34,052 bases of DNA from an uncultured Saprospiraceae bacterium (lineage in GTDB: Bacteria; Bacteroidota; Bacteroidia; Chitinophagales; Saprospiraceae). The DNA is taken from NCBI GenBank assembly GCA_937929945.1, contig CALFUK010000132.1:1-34052 (forward strand). The letters run 5' to 3'. This document shows positions 33,901 to 34,052 of the stretch, in pieces. Every line of letters begins with the position of its first letter. Within the stretch, counting starts at the first letter, position 1. Below the pieces are notes generated by a model. It had not been told where the DNA came from and made no database searches. It worked only from the letters and a program-made list of their open reading frames with translations. The translations under genes and the position numbers were made by a program.

Positions 33901-34052
33901 ATCTATAGATTCTTCAATTATTATCGCACCTAATAAGTTGGTATTTACATTTAAAGTATAAATTTCTCCAATATCAATCGCATTACTTAATGTAACTGTT
34001 AAAAAAGAATTAGGCGAATTAAAGTTTGCCGAACCAAGATCTGGAGGTCCTA
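9976..34052 (-). CDS. Gene B: giant SprB-like T9SS-secreted adhesin, 5' end outside window
   Basis: The frame is open from the right edge to a TAA at 9978-9976, at least 8,024 residues. A TTG at 33867 could be taken as a start, but the upstream codons continue a sequence (IDIGEIYTLN, then EESIDGVNFFP) that recurs inside the protein near 31900-31740, so the true start lies beyond 34052. Modules include concanavalin-like, lamin-tail-like, LamG-like and F5/8C-like domains, PKD-like, SprB, DUF11, HYR-like and WLxN repeats, a cadherin-like domain and a C-terminal CHU_C sorting domain. SprB of Flavobacterium johnsoniae, a mobile gliding adhesin of about 6,500 residues, shares the SprB repeats and this type of tail. 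The likely role is cell-surface adhesion, perhaps to polysaccharide, with export by T9SS; gliding is only a possibility since no gliding genes are present here. Confidence 0.93.
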   Translation of the reverse strand, partial: GPPDLGSANFNSPNSFLTVTLSNAIDIGEIYTLNVNTNLLGAIIIEESIDGVNFFPASASPLTATIFSPQDIGIAASIRTRYVRLSTDASYTGTSSFDAISYENCECQPTALSPEYRINSDPFVLNNIVDVNQGDNLLLNFPAAIYLGWVFIWTGPNALYQVNDAPVNDNDFLNLLNIQSNQAGEYKVVYYDPVGCVDSTTFTVNVTSISNEICGNEIDDNGDGRTDEPYPGGVQDHLQLWLRGDKGTNTIVDTDPVTSWADQSSNLFSANADVNSTDDPIYNDNAINFNPGIDFDGVYTDEFSDGLHLGSDYIFGNNSGMHIFSAVSPTGGNSYDEFFDFGGTSADGYGISWSATDARYGTPTAHGGAAGSVSASAGAVPALLEFEIEFGNNQTYYREATALQVTPVPSLIKLDANEIAESDHYGSVAGGDELAGPVSIGRKSSSQFMSQGRIFTGAISEVLVYDDTLSQDERERVNSYMAIKYGMTLPHNYYLSDGTLIKDVTDGYANNITVIAVDSCGGLDQRMSKSQNETGIVTIGNTAIYSTNMDHPISYVADKTAIVLGNNGAALNTSWNGTNVPSSEYSGIDRVWKIDELTDISSIAMWIDVNDVEFDLPALPLSSDGFYYIFIDDDGDFTNGGTTIGQLNEFTNTTIYNYNNPESSYFSFGVLSLELCNNGIDDDGDGLVDCLDPDCETTYHGFQETNVGVIDSDNILAASDGLNATINAANSSITVLLDNAIDIGEIYTLNIASNTGSAVIIEESIDGVNFFPATNSPLTSLILLPQDVSYSASVRTRYIRLSTDGTFTGTFSIDAFSYDNCECQPSPAALPEYRINSDPFTLGTTVTVNEGDDLVLNFFGSTFQSWAFHWTGPNSLYHVKDTGLGFMDTLALSNMQTVNAGDYHVVYFDDVGCVDSTSFTVNVIPDEICGNAIDDDGDGFSDCLDSDCAPATIITNNGPICETGTLNLTSGLAPSPTNVVPISWMWNGPNGFTSTDEDPTIVGVGPIHEGDYTVVITTSSGCTSTATTTVEVDSTIPIITLVSSGVCISDSPIDLSGSTFDCASQPDPQVYISASNGTGDSTCGLGGEFIEITAAACNSCGGSIDLTGWTIQDNETNPVGALGSSIDIVSGVLQAGESLRIHSGYLDGTLSGSITGTLGSLFTINSSRGVCPIWDEAGDNAFLYDDISVLRDSVSIYSGIVNYETPSIPFCVGTTPLGGVFSGTGISVNNFDPAAAGLGTHTITYIATNANGCLLSTTTDITVYDIPTVSFSLIQDADCSSNTLNTLEGGSPLGGTYSGPGVSGGNFNASSVGAGLYTITYTFINEGGCEVSMTDILSVFDETAVTLNLPDKDDCLSSTSLTLSGGTPSGGVYTGLGVTGNNFDASTAGVGIHEITYSLTDGNGCLSTTTDFVVVHANPIVDFTLSNSEDCVMNTTFLLNEGTPSGGFYSGAGVSGNNFDASMAGLGTHVITYTYTDGNGCNSTTTASIEVVNPEIGSLTLPSTETCSIETTFPLSGGIPTGGVFSGIGVTGNNFDPSVAGPGTETITYTFTDSNGCLNFATQDITINAPVSINSITAMNPISCGGTDGSITINVTNGTTSPQFRINGGAWQYSNFFGNLAIGDYIIEARNDDGNCLFEYASNPVTLVSPNNPIAEINLPPSACINASINLDATNDASGATYTWDFGSDATPATGTGLSPPAVTFSSSGMKTVTLTVSLNGCIAIDSKILEVYDLPTPSLLLSDTIACSSETTHTLDGQLPVGGMFSGLGVSGSNFDPSAVPVGKHEIIYSYEDTNGCIGLAFDSIEVFSLPSLTLSLPTKETCVSASSIILSGANIPGGMFSGPGVTGNLFDPSIPGVGVHQIIYTYTDGNGCVNSTTDNITVYDDPVINLVTSSDPTTCGGTEGSITITASSGSTSLQYRINGGPWQYSNFFGGLMRGAYLVEVQNDNGFCITTFNQNPVMLSDPSILLINSQIISNYLGENISCLGESDGFAVSTVSNGQPPYTFDWSNGQMGDTLRNVPAGTYYVTATDGNNCTVLDTVVMNDPPPLGASATYSHISCYGGFDGSIDVTAIGGVGAYTYSWSDLEPEAYWAFDRSTDDITGNEHHARSVEGNLQYSTDAVDGDYSAVFDGGEGIFYDDDISFMESSFTERTVTMWIKPDFGGTQVLYDEGEIDGGITLRLRDRKLEGAISFGGISYRSYSLNIPNDSDWHQVGFIYDNGEFVLLLDGLLGTSATIPADTIYLAPSPENWSGLGQTISSDAFGNFEFIDFFGIILPYQTNFYSGLMDNVSFHNKALYPQQISDNNTADGDRSGLPAGDYIVYVYDLNGCIDSVTLTLTQPDSLALTADIVDVACNGGSDGAIDLIINGGTGPFMQIWSTSETTEDISGLNIGTYHVTVTDANGCSVVDMFAVNEPSILSATAEVTSNFVGGHNVSCFNASDGSARAVPSGGTSPFTYLWSNGATDQVNNNIGSGSFQVTVTDVNGCSTITNVSLSNPIENNVNINISSSYLGEHISCEGASDGQVSAVATNGVPPYSYSWSNGTSGPNINNLSAGTYTVTSSDANGCTAVNSITLNDPPSIVLNAFVSSNYNGADVTCPGAIDGEATVTVTGGIGTYTYEWSNGANSNIMNGVGAGQYYVTVTDQFNCEASQLVVINNPPDLEIPVINVLNDYNGFSSSCSSGSDGELEAAPVGGVPPYTYEWSNGANTSTITNLVEGLYELTVSDANSCTNVNSIEITEPDPLELDLEGNAPSDCGMNNGSVVMTASGGVGLYEYSLDGTIYQSSNVFTGLSSGTYFGYVRSTIGNCTYGPKSVFINPPNAPTIDNITIINPSTASSNDGGVLIGASGSSLVEYSIDGTNWQTSNLFTNLVEGNYTISIRLQGFNCITVSDVTLVAGGGVVGQSAGEDYCSDNLSGVSFVEVYYIPFQEDHILTALSTIYPNDCPGKIVEDPIKSYISIGVVEQGTVITYDHWEDGLEGNLSIPIQATTEIWGDGDPSNGIAPGYVIDKFNAADIIVLNNAVQSTTRQEVIDFDGGDKIGSRGNLSMTRLGWSTGPEVFFAGALEVYPTREWGTEYDIPVGPNTNVNDLFEYTGAVILAKQLTQVQIDADGNGSFETNITLQEGESHLINSGLFSGGKISTDFDVQVHLITGDICHIYESRWFTLRPTSAWSDSYLNPVTTVNNGDIIHLDFINVPTYVHLYNPNSTDITVNWETSNGFQAGVPVLAGSTNIIEVPQNTGTKFYSTANEPFYAIATIDSDLGKNARNDWGFALSPENTLSSQITLVGFAPGSNPFIATTENSAPVWLTADYPSGSSRTKAITICIDYNGDGGTLIDTYGTEHDATVVLEPLENAILYDPDGDQTGMQIWVCDGSDALIAGAWGQNPADVITERHALDLGVGLPNGIPFATSKCVELTKDYNSNGLYDECDEIGYTILITNTGALPINSGLLSIIDTLPSDLTYLENSTTTIIDGVVTNLTDNSSPSTPFPLDETGITYNDAIIFPGDSIIYKFEASINDISASTFVRNRAVITNNQKFLYPEVTFPVAEPIGPLLTGIPADETISCDEDLETPSIGSDIYATNNCEQMENIPKGMWQIFSVDSQDITSGEIGSNAIDGNPNTTWSTQFNGGSPGHAHEIIIDLGATYNVSGFKYLPRLSGTDGRIEDFEFYVSPNTTDWGPALISGSWSGSYVEEQEVFNIKSGRYVRLVALSEINGNPWTSVGEIDVLQCSVYTPVDIVFSEISTQTNDGSATDDCYEINRIWESTDHCGQISTHSQTIIVQDIESPVFSGIPSNTSVPASSIPAPPILDCSIVSNLALGKSTSQSSINLGAGSDNAVDGNTDGVFANGSVSQTNLDLEAWWEVDLSAVYPISEIEVWNRTDSGSSDLTNYHILVSDSPFQSNDLSTTLLDAKVKSFFQSSTAGTPTAININTSGRYVRIQLQGTAHLRIAEVIVRQSCIDVTDNCDQFLNINYSELIGPGTCNFEITRTWTSEDNCGNTASASQVISVSSPISLSPIVVSTYNGSQISCNGSSNGSAGVFVTGAIEPFTINWSNGQTGDLATNLMAGTYLITVADANGCSVVDSITLFEPNEILVNTSVTSNYNGRDISCNGSLDGSIFATASGGVGALTYEWSNSDNSQSVNGIPAGNYTVTVTDQNDCSSVSSVELVNPPPLDLSVSVSSNYLGQQISCPQGSDGEATATSVGGTGLITYNWSNSYSGSINPNLIDGKYFVTATDENGCQVVDSITLVDPAEINVVDFNLLDPTTCEGADGEISVNASGGIGAYQYRLGATGLWQLSNIFSGLISGNYMIYIRNSDGSCEAGPFEAILDDPIPFACPVITVVDTTVYCGTDISVELRIDPIVDATGYTWSAPPGLIVQSGQGTTDVVINLNESPDGFYEICVVTNSNCSDSPVCCITLQAVSCIEDCTNGIDDDGDGLVDLSDPDCLDCESLYSSDLTYLHKVDRFTGAKFDTLNSVALSFGGDAVGLDPISNRFYFLEAGSVNPQVSYLDPSTSSQINTGVNIPSNSEVKSLGFNSLGTGFALADNGQLYQLNTNYSTSDIVTVTLISSFTAGTVGDLALDADGIIWAVVNSNQLIRIDPTIATPSYTLVGAISEVSNFGASPITSVALISSGEMLVGAGSNLYSVNMANLQGTLVGSIGAPTFDFTSCSFPSFSPALIATMSADPSTGSAPGDTVTYTILIENTGDIVLTLVDLLNAVPGGVNYLPGSTVLNGSPISDISGEMPFFIGGLVNSSTYPNGTLVTDSITTISYDVVIDCCPIMSQISNQATVTTEALSTSLLTDDLSVTGSLNPTVFNVSTLAAPSITSASNLSLNCNVLTNTAAITAWLNNHGGATASVDCGIVTWADDYAGLIPSCGETGSVTVEFTAENECGVSVSTSASITISDNIDPEFTILAIDTAVVCDGLGNIDDLNSWLANNGGALAIDSCVGDPNQLTWSHDYISGGVPILPSCNFDTTNVLNVVFTVEDECFNTISTSARFMIIDEDPPSIVLAAQDTVAVCDGTGNILEFTNWLNNHAGSTATEPCGSAVTWTHDYVSGGVTAIACDSDTTNRITVTFTASDDCGNSVAQVARFMIIDEDPPSIVLAAQDTVAVCDGTGNILEFTNWLNNHAGSTATEPCGSAVTWTHDYVSGGVTAIACDSDTTNRITVTFTASDDCGNSVAQVARFMIIDEDPPLIDIEAQDMIVSCETDVAGQLSAWLANNGGASATESCGSPIDWINDYTGGGVPSVLCDSDTTNRLTVIFTAEDACNNAVTTTARFIVIDEVAPVIFVAAQDTTVVCNGSGNNVQLQNWLNNNGGAEATESCGILSWSNDAGAISDDCGATGDLTVLFTVADECGNSATTSAIFTIEDMVSPIIDIAAVSDTVECDGSGNILAYQSWLTGLGGAVATDICGTVSWSYVEGVPSNECGLTGATTVDFIAEDECGNTSVTTAEFRIEDTEMPLINPMAQDIIVECNGSGNSVAFQNWLDNNGGARATEDCGTINWINNAGGLSISDDCGETGSLTVTFTAIDECNNISTTIASFSIEDTAIPELTNIPQDVSVECGNIPALVLPDVDDDCDDSISVGSVESVLPGSCPQEYTLVRTFTATDACDNSAVAVQRISVDDSTPPILANVPADITYECDVYPGLTDPVTVTDNCDPNVNLAYMENIITGDCPDRYTIEREWVATDACGNSVVATQQVAVEDSTPPLMSNVPQNISIDCGAIPPAAPTVFATDNCDPNVDVVFSEAISSASTDCTSSYLITRTWEAVDRCGNSIVGEQEITVAGDAEAPILANVPSDLTLECSNLTVFADPVTATDNCDNNVNIQLSTNTIPGDCPDRYMIEREWIATDACGNSAVATQQITIEDSTPPLMSNVPQDISIDCGGTPPAAPTILATDNCDPNVDIVFSEAISSASTDCASSYLITRTWEAVDRCGNSIVAEQVITVEGDSEPPVISNIPLDITTNCSTIPELNNPAIATDNCDPNVILEFNTLRIDGSCADDYIIEREWIATDVCGNSTRVVQEITVQDTTAPFIVNIPNDLSIDCGQTAPAAPIIIATDNCDPNVSISLLETNTESSFDCTTSYVITRVWVATDRCGNSVSGEQEITVDGDAEAPILANVPSDLTLECSDLPVFIDPVTATDNCDNNINIQLNTNTIPGDCQDKFTIVREWIATDACGNSSSAVQQIVVEDNTAPLMSNVPIDLSIDCGQIPPVAPLVLATDNCDSNVSVAFVETSTVSSFDCTTSYEIIRSWEATDRCGNSTVGEQVITVLGDSEVPVLANVPADLTVECSSLPELNDPVLATDNCDNNVNIQLNTNTITGNCVDSYILVREWIATDVCGNSVSAEQQIFVDDNTPPIISNLPIDLNLDCGQVPPPATNVLATDNCDPNVNVVFTENNTSAVVDCTVSYTIIRSWVATDRCGNVASGEQRINVTGDSEAPVLSAIPADLTLNCEEPIPNIFNVTAIDNCVANINVDFTENVIAGSCQNSYEIIRTWSATDDCGNRTEASQSIMVGDLIAPILSGVPIDIISQCGDVADITLPQVFVTDNCDPNVFLQYEETTLPGECPGSYTILRSWTATDACGNVSYKEQSIIIGDTDSPTITNVPADITIDCSGFPELPAPFIVDNCDENTEPVYSQEIVPGDCDNSYTLIRTWTAQDDCGNISTASQNVFVVDSGAPIILATPLDITVNLALGEVIPGPIDLEAFDTCDQSPEIQIDEMRTSGCNYELQRTYAVTDACGNSSVALQTITVTNEMDVQLDIDKTKICTNEFVAISAVHDSGSYEYVWVATGGEIINPFNDSILFSSDEAGLYTITLVATSGECEVTRTIEIEVGKTELVQITDDTSICSGDSLLLEVTGGDTWSWSGPDNFVASTQNIEIVNATALNSGTYFVTVSSGSFCESVYEVQAIVGEVLVPSLSSNGPVCEGSTLELTANGGTNYAWTGPDDWSSNLQNPTINNLTLEPGSYAFMVEVSTFSGCSGIASIQVDVSESGDVVVVEDIEVCVGQSIELGANGGSTYSWTGPNGFMSSEQYPELLNATLAMSGQYTVQVSNIFSCIVEKVVIVNVTDCGCDTDAILSFTESENCNDGDGEAVFTPSSYTYLWPDMITAFTRSDLTDGVYQVTVTDDTGCTEVLEVVIDEVGTCEPCMEPVIVDRLIVSTMCDKAEGSITIDLQDGLSNYDIVWSRNDGSTFGINQNIISGLTAGIYTVTITDILSPDCKLIEEIIINNQDAQGPSNTDIIAATCGLSSGQVTFSPDTLDYFWLDLNVAGNEQSNLSPGSYIVEVTNSENPNCTSFITVNVPVEGGLNGQAIIEALPDCGNANGIVSIMVENVMPTDIFWSNQLIGDRQTNLAAGYYQVFMTNTDGCIDTLDFVLLDNISLVELSITDTIAPLCSGDTNGSIVFTTSPDITTLPNYTSSIENAAGIQFENGSLAVGNYCLIIRDENACIAGEECFTIVAPAPLNVVVEASHEDCILGGVIDLTTTGGHGPYSYIWQDLDPSNNQLLYREGLQEGSYSVTIQDANGCELNVSNISILDCAKECNGDFDIFDMNTDVINLAHCDLQADYCLDVPISNVDSFEYQVNGIQVAQTTGCTFDSTYFYTYFSVPDAGQQGPYSLDSWMVNDSIFSGIFDTMEEFVLMLNQFDPAGNWEIDDQLLAIKGGDSNNLYGDIVITQTNTGQQGILDVNSKFVPFAVALELGLGDNMIVITDLYSGCQDSINVLVDCIEVMTTPDTIEVHLELGTDTTICLDPSELSSSISTIDSYCEDVSTEVVNYDIDSDCITISAELLGDDIGCFVYCDENQICDTLVVFSIVVTEGTIVPPVAMDDDTLTLVNWHVFNFDITANDTFNIETDSLIILQNPDNGTLDIHDNNTIDYIPDAGYCGEIDSFMYMIVSPYGTDVATVYIEVLCEDLTIFNGFSPNGDEVNDYFAIKGIENFKNNTVTIFNRWGNQVYYKQGYTNDSGWDGTFQGRPLPDGTYFYVLSDGEGSDYSGYVQINR
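9979..10245 (-). other. Type B T9SS sorting domain (CHU_C / gliding-motility C-terminal domain)
   Basis: The last 85-90 residues read IFNGFSPNGDEVNDYF, VTIFNRWGNQVYY, WDGTFQGRPLPDGTYFYVL and end SGYVQINR. This is the family consensus of the gliding-motility-associated C-terminal domain, used as a type B secretion and anchoring signal by the type IX system. Type B domains usually work with a dedicated SprF-like partner encoded nearby; none is in the window. Confidence 0.95.
10245..10520 (-). other. Cadherin-like domain before the sorting domain
   Basis: The segment PPVAMDDDTLTLVN, then DITANDTFN, NPDNGTLDI and YIPDAGYCGEIDSF matches the bacterial cadherin-like (Big_9 type) pattern. It probably forms the last stalk domain before the anchor. 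Confidence 0.75.
10520..12790 (-). other. SprB-like and unassigned region near the C-terminus of gene B
   Basis: Diverged SprB-like units are visible, for example DGVYQVTVTDDTGC, AGIYTVTITDILSPDC, GHGPYSYIWQDL and EGSYSVTIQDANGCEL. After these comes a unique stretch of roughly 250 residues (about 11360-10540; ECNGDFDIFDMNTDVINLAH to the Ile-rich IVVTEG) that I cannot assign. It contains several Cys and is very acidic. It may be a specialised membrane-proximal part. Confidence 0.6.
12790..13720 (-). other. Ig-like/PKD-like domains of gene B
   Basis: Four Ig-like units are seen, the first with YEYVWVATGGEI, then three with a W-[ST]-GP core: TWSWSGPDNF, NYAWTGPDDW and TYSWTGPNGF. Each W-GP unit has a Cys near the start and ends in text like SGTYFVTVSSG. 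These resemble PKD/Ig-like stalk domains common in Bacteroidota surface proteins. Confidence 0.7.
13720..17350 (-). repeat. About fifteen HYR-like repeats in gene B
   Basis: Each unit is 70-85 residues with the pattern (N)VPxDxxxxC...P...ATDNCDPNV...C...Y.I.R.W.ATDxCGNS...Q.I.V.D...P. Cys positions are regular (xxxC, DNC, a mid Cys, DxCGN), consistent with disulphide-stabilised HYR-type Ig folds. By similarity the middle units fall into two alternating classes (see the 489-base super-repeat). The last units (about 14450-13720) are more diverged. Confidence 0.85.
14906..17350 (-). repeat. Exact 489-base dimeric super-repeat (five A-B pairs) in the HYR array
   Basis: Class A units (NVPxDxSIDCG...PPAAP) alternate with class B units (NVPxDLTxEC...DPVTATDNCD). 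The Pro codon of the class A motif recurs with spacing of exactly 489 bases: the aligned GG dinucleotide is at 14906, 15395, 15884, 16373 and 16862. 489 bases is 163 residues. The next unit up the array is offset by 477, so exact periodicity ends there. The strict length shows expansion by unequal exchange of the dimer, not of single domains. Confidence 0.9.
17350..19545 (-). repeat. Eight WLxN four-cysteine HYR-like repeats in gene B
   Basis: Eight tandem units with C(D/N)GxGN...(S/N)WLxNxGGA.AT..CG...W..(D/N)...C...T...V.FT..D.C.N...T..F.I.D...P. Units are 85-100 residues. Copies three and four are identical in protein. Such units are recurrent in Bacteroidota giant proteins, mostly as stalk domains; the function of the WLxN motif itself is unknown to me. 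Confidence 0.85.
18434..18997 (-). repeat. Recent tandem duplication of a 282-base WLxN unit
   Basis: Bases 18434-18715 and 18716-18997 align without gaps and with six differences by eye, all silent, since the 94-residue translations are identical. A further 32 bases of the same sequence follow at 18998-19029 before divergence, as expected for unequal crossing-over. Confidence 0.95.
19545..20010 (-). other. DUF11-like domain of gene B
   Basis: The segment reads PALIATMSADPSTGSAPGDT, VTYTILIENTGDI, PGGVNYLPGS and ISYDVVIDCCP, a standard DUF11 layout. It sits between the propeller-like stretch and the WLxN array. Confidence 0.8.
20010..20680 (-). other. Beta-propeller-like segment of gene B
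   Basis: About 220 residues contain blade-like phrases: YLHKVDRFTGAKFDTL, AVGLDPISNRFYFLEAG, SLGFNSLGTGFALADNGQL, DLALDADGIIWAVVNSNQL and SVALISSGEMLVGAGSNLY. The spacing fits a small NHL/YVTN-type propeller or an equivalent repeat. Only about five or six blades are evident. It could bind protein or sugar; this is inference. Confidence 0.55.
20682..20755 (-). other. Calcium-type DxDxDG motif in gene B
   Basis: The text CTNGIDDDGDGLVDLSDPDC occurs here. Very similar motifs occur at about 31205-31270, 31970-32030 and 33351-33415. They resemble thrombospondin type 3 / EF-hand-like calcium loops closed by two cysteines and mark boundaries between large modules. Confidence 0.75.
21030..22015 (-). 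repeat. SprB repeat cluster 2 (about four units)
   Basis: Units read QISCNGSSNGSAG, DISCNGSLDGSIFATASGG, QISCPQGSDGEATATSVGG and TTCEGADGEISVNASGG, each followed by Y.WSN and then (A/D)G.Y.(V/I)T.(T/A)D.NGC text. This is the SprB repeat family. Several are preceded by a linker like SSNYLGQ or TSNYNGR. Confidence 0.9.
22010..22690 (-). other. HYR-like unit with an F5/8C-like (discoidin) domain inserted
   Basis: The HYR text SGIPSNTSVPASSIPAPPIL, then DC, stops near 22600. A domain of about 145 residues follows (NLALGKSTSQSS, NAVDGNTDGVF, WWEVDLSAVYPISEIEVWNR, GRYVRIQLQG, IAEVIVRQS), which is the F5/8 type C / CBM32 signature. The HYR text then resumes at about 22160 with CIDVTDNCDQFLNINYSE and ends DNCGNTASASQVISV. 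F5/8C domains typically bind sugars or lipids on an exposed surface. Confidence 0.85.
22690..23400 (-). other. Second HYR-like unit with an F5/8C-like domain inserted
   Basis: The unit opens GIPADETISCDEDLETPSIG and YATNNCEQMENI. At about 23265 it is interrupted by a domain of about 140 residues with SNAIDGNPNTTWSTQFNGG, HEIIIDLGATYNVSGFKYLP and SGRYVRLVALSEI (F5/8C type). Host text returns at about 22850 with CSVYTPVDIVFSEI and DHCGQISTHSQTIIVQD. The insertion point is in a later loop than in the neighbouring unit. Confidence 0.85.
23390..23790 (-). other. DUF11-like domain after the YIPF module
   Basis: The text IGYTILITNTGALPINSGLL, DTLPSDLTYLENS and NRAVITNNQKF shows the DUF11 layout. 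It directly follows the unassigned module and precedes the F5/8C-bearing HYR units. Confidence 0.75.
23790..25300 (-). other. Unassigned 'YIPF' module of gene B
   Basis: About 500 residues without repeats: VEVYYIPFQEDHILTAL, TYDHWEDGLEG, ATTEIWGDGDPSNGIAPGYV, FDGGDKIGSRG, LSMTRLGWSTGPEVFFAGAL, TGDICHIYESRWFTLRPTSA, NARNDWGFALSP. I recall similar text in very large secreted proteins of other phyla, but no assigned function. The fold resembles a tandem beta-sandwich region, somewhat like IgGFc-binding-type N-terminal domains; this is a guess from appearance. Confidence 0.5.
25330..28190 (-). repeat. SprB repeat cluster 1 (about eight units)
   Basis: Units open NISCLGESDG, HISCYGGFDG, DVACNGGSDG, NVSCFNASDG, HISCEGASDG, DVTCPGAIDG, SSSCSSGSDG and SDCGMNNGS, with GG..PYTYEWSNG and AGTYTVT..DANGC text. 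A final short variant (VLIGASGSS) lacks the Cys. The second unit carries an inserted LamG-like domain. SprB repeats form the filament of mobile gliding adhesins in known Flavobacteria. Confidence 0.92.
27130..27785 (-). other. LamG/concanavalin-like domain inserted in a SprB unit
   Basis: Host text ends with YTYSWSDLEPEA. A domain of about 210 residues follows: YWAFDRSTDDITGNEHHARS, YSAVFDGGEGIFYDDD, RTVTMWIKPDFGG, WHQVGFIYDNGEFVLLLDG, SGLMDNVSFHNKALYPQQI. That is the LamG-type jelly-roll layout of a sugar-binding or cell-binding lectin-like domain. Host text then resumes with SGLPAGDYIVYVYDLNGC. Confidence 0.9.
28390..30950 (-). repeat. Seven GGxFSGxGV Ig-like repeats in gene B, with intervening PKD and SprB-like units
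   Basis: Seven units of about 75 residues share a Cys near the start, then (P)xGGxFSGxGVxGNxFDPSxAG, HxITYTYTDxNGC and ending in ITV.D. Units one to five span about 30950-29345 and six to seven about 28860-28390. Between them lie a PKD domain (TYTWDFGSDATPATG; about 28870-29100) and an SprB-like unit (ISCGGTDGSITI); another such unit (TTCGGTEGSITI) lies at about 28160-28400. The units resemble repeats seen in Bacteroidota giant proteins. Confidence 0.85.
30415..30875 (-). other. Lamin-tail-like (LTD) domain inserted in a GGxFSG unit
   Basis: Host text VCISDSPIDLSGS is interrupted by about 150 residues containing GEFIEITAAACNSCGGSIDL, TGWTIQDNETN, AGESLRIHSGYLDG and DNAFLYDDISVLRDSVSIY. This matches the lamin tail domain layout (FIEI...DLSGWTI.D...L..GESL.I...NA.L.D..G...D). 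Host text resumes with TTPLGGVFSGTGI. Bacterial LTDs occur in extracellular proteins, often near sugar-binding or nuclease modules. Confidence 0.8.
31220..34052 (-). repeat. Duplicated discoidin-like plus Ig-like unit flanking a concanavalin-like domain
   Basis: Two copies of a unit of over 200 residues, at about 33372-34052 (cut by the edge) and about 31220-31935, align through EESIDGVNFFPA, RTRYVRLSTD or RTRYIRLSTD, NCECQP, YRINSDPF and DVGCVDST. The offset is about 2,150 bases. Each copy ends in a C.N.IDDDGDG-type calcium motif. The RYVRLSTD segment resembles the end of an F5/8C domain. Confidence 0.85.
32060..33350 (-). other. Concanavalin-like jelly-roll domain (LWLRGDKG type) of gene B
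   Basis: About 430 residues begin with HLQLWLRGDKGTN, TSWADQSSN, INFNPGIDFDG and LGSDYIFGNNSGMHIF, and later SEVLVYDDTLSQDERERVNS and YMAIKYGMTLPHNY. This is the layout of a LamG/ConA-like domain common in Flavobacteria giant proteins, followed by a companion domain ending with VLGNNGAALNTSWNG and RVWKIDELTD. It is a candidate ligand-binding head. Confidence 0.8.

Overview
The window is almost entirely filled by two giant surface-protein genes on the minus strand, both running off an edge. The upstream gene (called gene B here) is open from the right edge at 34052 to a stop at 9976, at least 8,024 codons. The downstream gene (gene A) starts at 9380 and is still open at base 1, at least 3,126 codons. 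A spacer of about 600 bases separates them. No enzymes, RNA genes, transposases or CRISPR arrays were recognised.

The organism is very likely a member of Bacteroidota. Gene B ends in the CHU_C / gliding-motility-associated C-terminal domain (type B sorting domain of the type IX secretion system, T9SS) and carries many SprB-type repeats. The DNA is AT-rich, with Asp/Asn/Ser/Thr-rich, lysine-poor, repeat-built proteins. A Saprospira-like or other marine lineage is plausible, but this is only inference. Gene A supplies a visible Sec signal peptide and gene B a visible T9SS tail, so each shows one half of the usual hallmark of a T9SS-exported giant adhesin.

Gene B, N- to C-terminal (34052 down to 9976): a discoidin-like plus Ig-like unit present twice, flanking a concanavalin-type domain; seven PKD/Ig-like GGxFSGxGV repeats, one holding a lamin-tail-like insert; a SprB cluster, one unit holding a LamG-like insert; an unassigned 'YIPF' module; a DUF11-like domain; two HYR-like units each holding an F5/8C-like domain; a second SprB cluster; a calcium-type DxDxDG motif and a propeller-like stretch; another DUF11; eight four-cysteine 'WLxN' repeats; about fifteen HYR-like repeats, ten of them in an exact 489-base dimeric array; Ig-like domains; a final SprB-like region; a cadherin-like domain; and the sorting domain.

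Gene A, N- to C-terminal (9380 down to 1): signal peptide, DUF11-like domains, an SdrD-B-like domain, a cadherin-like domain, HYR and WLxN repeats, seven DUF11 repeats with acidic linkers, then more HYR and WLxN repeats.

The most interesting signal is architectural. In gene B at least four putative ligand-binding modules are spliced into the middle of ordinary repeat units rather than placed between them, and three of the four inserts are bracketed by cysteines. The repeat arrays also show several layers of recent expansion and patchwork homogenisation.
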